This document shows, piece by piece, positions 5,601 through 7,086 of a DNA stretch of 7,086 bases. Position numbers and translations under genes: made by a program. Every line of letters begins with the position of its first letter. Position 1 is the first letter of the stretch. Below the pieces are notes generated by a model. It did no database searches, was not told where the DNA came from, and was given only the letters and a program-made list of their open reading frames with translations. This stretch comes from Bdellovibrionales bacterium (GTDB lineage: Bacteria; Bdellovibrionota; Bdellovibrionia; Bdellovibrionales; JAMPXM01), in NCBI GenBank assembly GCA_005793615.1, contig SXRI01000445.1:1-7086 (forward strand). The letters run 5' to 3'.

Positions 5601-7086
5601 CAAACGAGTTCGTCGCTGGCGAACCAATGAGCGTGGATGTTCCGCCAAGAGTGGTCGAGCGGTAAACACGGTAGTTCGCGGCTCCGCCAACACTAGTCCA
5701 CGTCAATGAAATACTCGCGGCTCCGGGAGTCGCACTCAAAACCACAGGGAAACCATGGCGATAAGGTGCAGACGTGACCGGCGTGGTTTCAAACGAGCCC
5801 CATTGTGCAGTCACCTGGTAATACCATAAACCAACAGGTGCCGAGGTGTCGGTGAATGTATTGGTATTGATGTTACTCGGAGTCGAGCCAATGTAGATGT
5901 AGGGTCCGCCGATTGAACTCGAACGATAGATGTTGAAGCGATTGAAATTTCCCGGCGCGGACCAAAAGAGCTGTGGAACCCGGGTGGGATCCATGAGCAC
6001 AATGAGATTGCTGGGTGCATTCGGATTTGTGTCGGGAGTAGCGCTGGCCTGAAGGGTTGGATAGCCAACAGCGCCGTTGGCGAAATGGGCTTGAATATAA
6101 TAGAAGTAGGTTTTTCCTAGAAACACATTTACGCCGTCGACGGCATCGTCGTAAGAGTTGGTGCCGTAGTTACTTTCGAGCTGCACATAGGGCCCGCCCG
6201 AACGTGTGGCCCGGTAAATCGCATAGCCGCTTGCGCTATTGACCACCGGCCAAGAGAGATTGATGAGCGTTGCGCCCGCACGCGCAGTGAGTTGCGGCGG
6301 TGGAATAGCAGCGATTCCGACTTCGTTGGAGTTCGGTGATTCATCAGCATTCCAGGTGCCGACAACGGTATAAAAATTGTAGCCATTGACGCCGTTGGAG
6401 AGTCCGGGACACTCGACGCGACTATTGGTGCCGACGGGTAGATTCAGGTAGGTGTATTCAGCGCCGGGAATGTCGGATCGGCGCAGGTTGAATCCGTCAT
6501 AGTATTGAGGCGAGCTCCACGTTAGCACTACGCCAGTGCCGTCACCACACGGTCCTCCTTGATTAAGGGCCGCCATCGTCAAAGTTGTCGGTGCCGGTCC
6601 GGTATTCAGGGGTGTGGCGTTGGCTTCGCTGGATTGAATGGCGTTGCCCCAAGGATTCACGCCACGAATGACGTAGTAATAAACAGTGCCATTGCTAAGA
6701 GTCGTGTCGATGTAATTTTTGGTAACGAGACCTGTTTTAATGACCGTGTACGGTCCGCCGCTCTGCTGGGCGCGGAGCACGGCATAGGTGCTGTCTGAAC
6801 TGAAGCCGACCCAATCAAGTTTGATTTCATTTCTACCAGGCGTCGCCGTTAAACTTGTCGCTGTCGCCGGTGTTGTGACTGAAACCAGTTTGCTGACTTC
6901 AGCAGTGTCGAGGCTGGTTCCGGTCGAATTAGTCGCAGCGACAACATAATAATAGGTTGTATTATTAGAGACAGTGCGATCGGTAAAGGACGCTCCCCAT
7001 AAAAGTGCGGAAATAGCCGTGTACGGTCCTGATGATCGCAGAGAACGTTTCACAAGGTATTGCGGTAGCGGGTTAGCAGTAGAGTC
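2647..7086 (-). CDS. Giant FN3-repeat surface protein, 5' end outside window (partial)
   Basis: The frame is open from the right edge to a TAG at 2647-2649, giving 1479 visible residues. The GTG at 7051-7053 is not a credible start: it sits inside an FN3 strand (Q-Y-L-V-K-R-S) and codons upstream of it continue the same fold. About 12 FN3 modules of 85-95 residues occupy 3850-7086, the first cut by the edge. Most show an early W, a 'Y-x-(V/I)-Y-R-S' strand, 'G-G-P-Y' or a variant, and a 'Y-x-Y-x-V' strand. The last 400 residues (2650-3845) are a different beta-rich region. The protein is rich in Thr, Ser, Ala and Asn, has only six cysteines, and shows no catalytic motif or C-terminal membrane anchor. 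This suits an exported adhesin or polymer-binding protein, and the export signal would be in the missing N-terminus. FN3 modules in bacteria are common in extracellular enzymes, so a catalytic domain upstream is also possible. Its promoter is outside the window. Confidence 0.88.
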   Translation of the reverse strand, partial: DSTANPLPQYLVKRSLRSSGPYTAISALLWGASFTDRTVSNNTTYYYVVAATNSTGTSLDTAEVSKLVSVTTPATATSLTATPGRNEIKLDWVGFSSDSTYAVLRAQQSGGPYTVIKTGLVTKNYIDTTLSNGTVYYYVIRGVNPWGNAIQSSEANATPLNTGPAPTTLTMAALNQGGPCGDGTGVVLTWSSPQYYDGFNLRRSDIPGAEYTYLNLPVGTNSRVECPGLSNGVNGYNFYTVVGTWNADESPNSNEVGIAAIPPPQLTARAGATLINLSWPVVNSASGYAIYRATRSGGPYVQLESNYGTNSYDDAVDGVNVFLGKTYFYYIQAHFANGAVGYPTLQASATPDTNPNAPSNLIVLMDPTRVPQLFWSAPGNFNRFNIYRSSSIGGPYIYIGSTPSNINTNTFTDTSAPVGLWYYQVTAQWGSFETTPVTSAPYRHGFPVVLSATPGAASISLTWTSVGGAANYRVYRSTTLGGTSTLIGSPATNSFVDSTALAATGYFYYVDAGFADATFGEPSVGTSAMRTGSTVPTGLTVTNSTSSSLSLTWAMVPNATQYKVYKSGSIGGTYILVSTTSTNTALAASGMLSGVTYYFKVASIVSGTESAKSTAVSGTTYDYPFAPSLKIGSNSAEVCWQPVTGAISYTIKRSTDGVNFAPIVTGATGCPLSDATVVNGTLYFYTVTAVFATGAQTTSPMSSGVTPGITPLIPNGLTVVGNSTGTDISLSWSFITGATGYMVYISTTSGSGFTPALVIPIASNNNVVISSLSSDTTYYFTVAAVNGLLESAQSPEIAVTTAATPAAPTVAVVNNTVLEISWAPIAGATAYDLLRSVDGVNFEHLTVGPESSPYTDNTAVPGVGYFYRYQPYTDVGRQIPMAVSSNSNPAVTLGNAPLTPTQLIAYATAPTSVNLVWSLIPNASAYRIYRSATGLPGSFALLNTITTNVFYMPTIATDSTVAAAATYFYTVTAVNTSGVESALSNVASVSTNSGAAGLAASLGTNTIDLSWTAVGGAASYTLRRGVNVGGPYGVIATGLASTSHIDSTVEHGIQYYYVVNAITASGETLPDSNEANATAQVIMNIQVPIELTDQGLSSQTTPITFERTRTTLDTAYYDGTVTFALELNVTNTDSSPAVVSLLDTSNATIATLAVAAGTNLPFRTRVLFTPNAGASDYRLQLPGTTANAQLQVHSARILITQSGASRTRLYLPLLASLSGTSSGDVAAAIETTTATVFTAPNSSSLYKRETAKYSKLADTSPWELETLVATDNGVIGSVALIKESTGEVVLGTQGYMSNSAIAMIRAPFAEGTTSFDSTTEGLNFAISIRCEFNCASGSVKLYKAGLWLTLKQITKLRIPFRIGFGLSGTSTIAQDNERTRIDTASFSNPIFAFQAVASVAAPNSITVDLVSAGTDDQDILSLTPIAGSSLTFSSPLKTLTRSPSTLTLTNGDRFLPLVTPGAMTTFKLFDASILVDAQK
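2650..3845 (-). repeat. Three-fold C-terminal beta-rich domain (protein-level repeat)
   Basis: After the last FN3 module the protein holds what look like three related domains: A (about 3845-3465), B (about 3464-3016) and C (about 3018-2650). A and C share 'E-R-T-R-x-(x)-(L/I)-D-T-A' near the start, a hydrophobic strand with Phe, an 'A-G-(T/S)-x-L-x-F' turn, an 'R-L/F-x-x-P' strand and a final 'A-(R/S)-I-L-(I/V)' strand. B has K-R-E-T-A-K-Y in the first position and ends with G-L-W-L-T-L. Each copy opens with a hydrophobic-Pro pair (V-P, L-P, I-P). The pattern suits a jelly-roll or other beta-sandwich, possibly for binding, but I do not recognise the family. Confidence 0.55.
3850..7086 (-). 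repeat. Array of about 12 FN3 modules (protein-level repeat)
   Basis: Approximate module limits in reading order are: 7086-6871 (cut), 6870-6595, 6594-6307, 6306-6019, 6018-5754, 5753-5484, 5483-5216, 5215-4948, 4947-4670, 4669-4391, 4390-4105 and 4104-3850. Module signatures include Y-A-V-L-R-A, F-N-L-R-R-S, Y-A-I-Y-R-A, F-N-I-Y-R-S, Y-R-V-Y-R-S, Y-K-V-Y-K-S, Y-T-I-K-R-S, Y-D-L-L-R-S and Y-R-I-Y-R-S. The modules are clearly related as protein, but I see no long identical DNA between them, so the duplications are old or have been diversified. Confidence 0.85.

Noticed and set aside
7051..7053. GTG as the start codon of the FN3 protein
   Set aside because: It encodes the Val of a conserved FN3 strand, and the frame continues upstream to the window edge with FN3-like residues. 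No signal peptide follows it.

Overview
The window looks like a piece of a Gram-negative chromosome with roughly balanced GC. It carries an envelope-spanning FliG-like protein, an outer-membrane beta-barrel protein, and a very large surface-type protein built from fibronectin type III (FN3) modules. The FN3 style, with a recurring 'Y-x-(V/I)-Y-R-S ... G-G-P-Y' pattern, and the FliG-like paralogue together recall predatory or gliding deltaproteobacterial lineages such as Bdellovibrionota or Myxococcota. That placement is an inference from protein style, not from a marker gene. No RNA genes, insertion sequences, CRISPR arrays or DNA-level tandem repeats were seen.

Layout. Positions 28-1920 (+) encode a 630-residue protein. 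It has an N-terminal hydrophobic signal or anchor, a periplasmic part, one further transmembrane helix near residues 203-226, an acidic linker, and a cytoplasmic half that aligns by eye with the middle and C-terminal domains of the flagellar rotor protein FliG. The stretch just before and through the transmembrane helix resembles the end of the MS-ring protein FliF, so the product reads like a reduced FliF joined to a FliG. Positions 1880-2587 (+) encode a secreted beta-barrel protein ending in Phe. Its start lies inside the preceding gene, so the two are very likely co-translated. Positions 2647-7086 (-) hold the 3' part of a giant FN3 protein that converges on this pair. Its true start lies beyond the right edge. 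The visible 1479 residues contain about 12 FN3 modules followed by roughly 400 residues that appear to be three diverged copies of an unrecognised beta-rich domain.

How they may work together. The two plus-strand genes probably form part of one operon. They give an inner-membrane protein with a FliG-like cytoplasmic face and an outer-membrane barrel, which would suit an envelope machine powered by, or docked to, a proton-driven stator. No stator gene is in view, so this remains a hypothesis. The FN3 protein is on the other strand and need not share the function. Its modular, cysteine-poor, Thr/Ser/Asn-rich make-up suits an exported adhesin or polymer-binding protein. The most interesting item is the FliF/FliG-like chimera, followed by the three-fold C-terminal domain of the FN3 protein.
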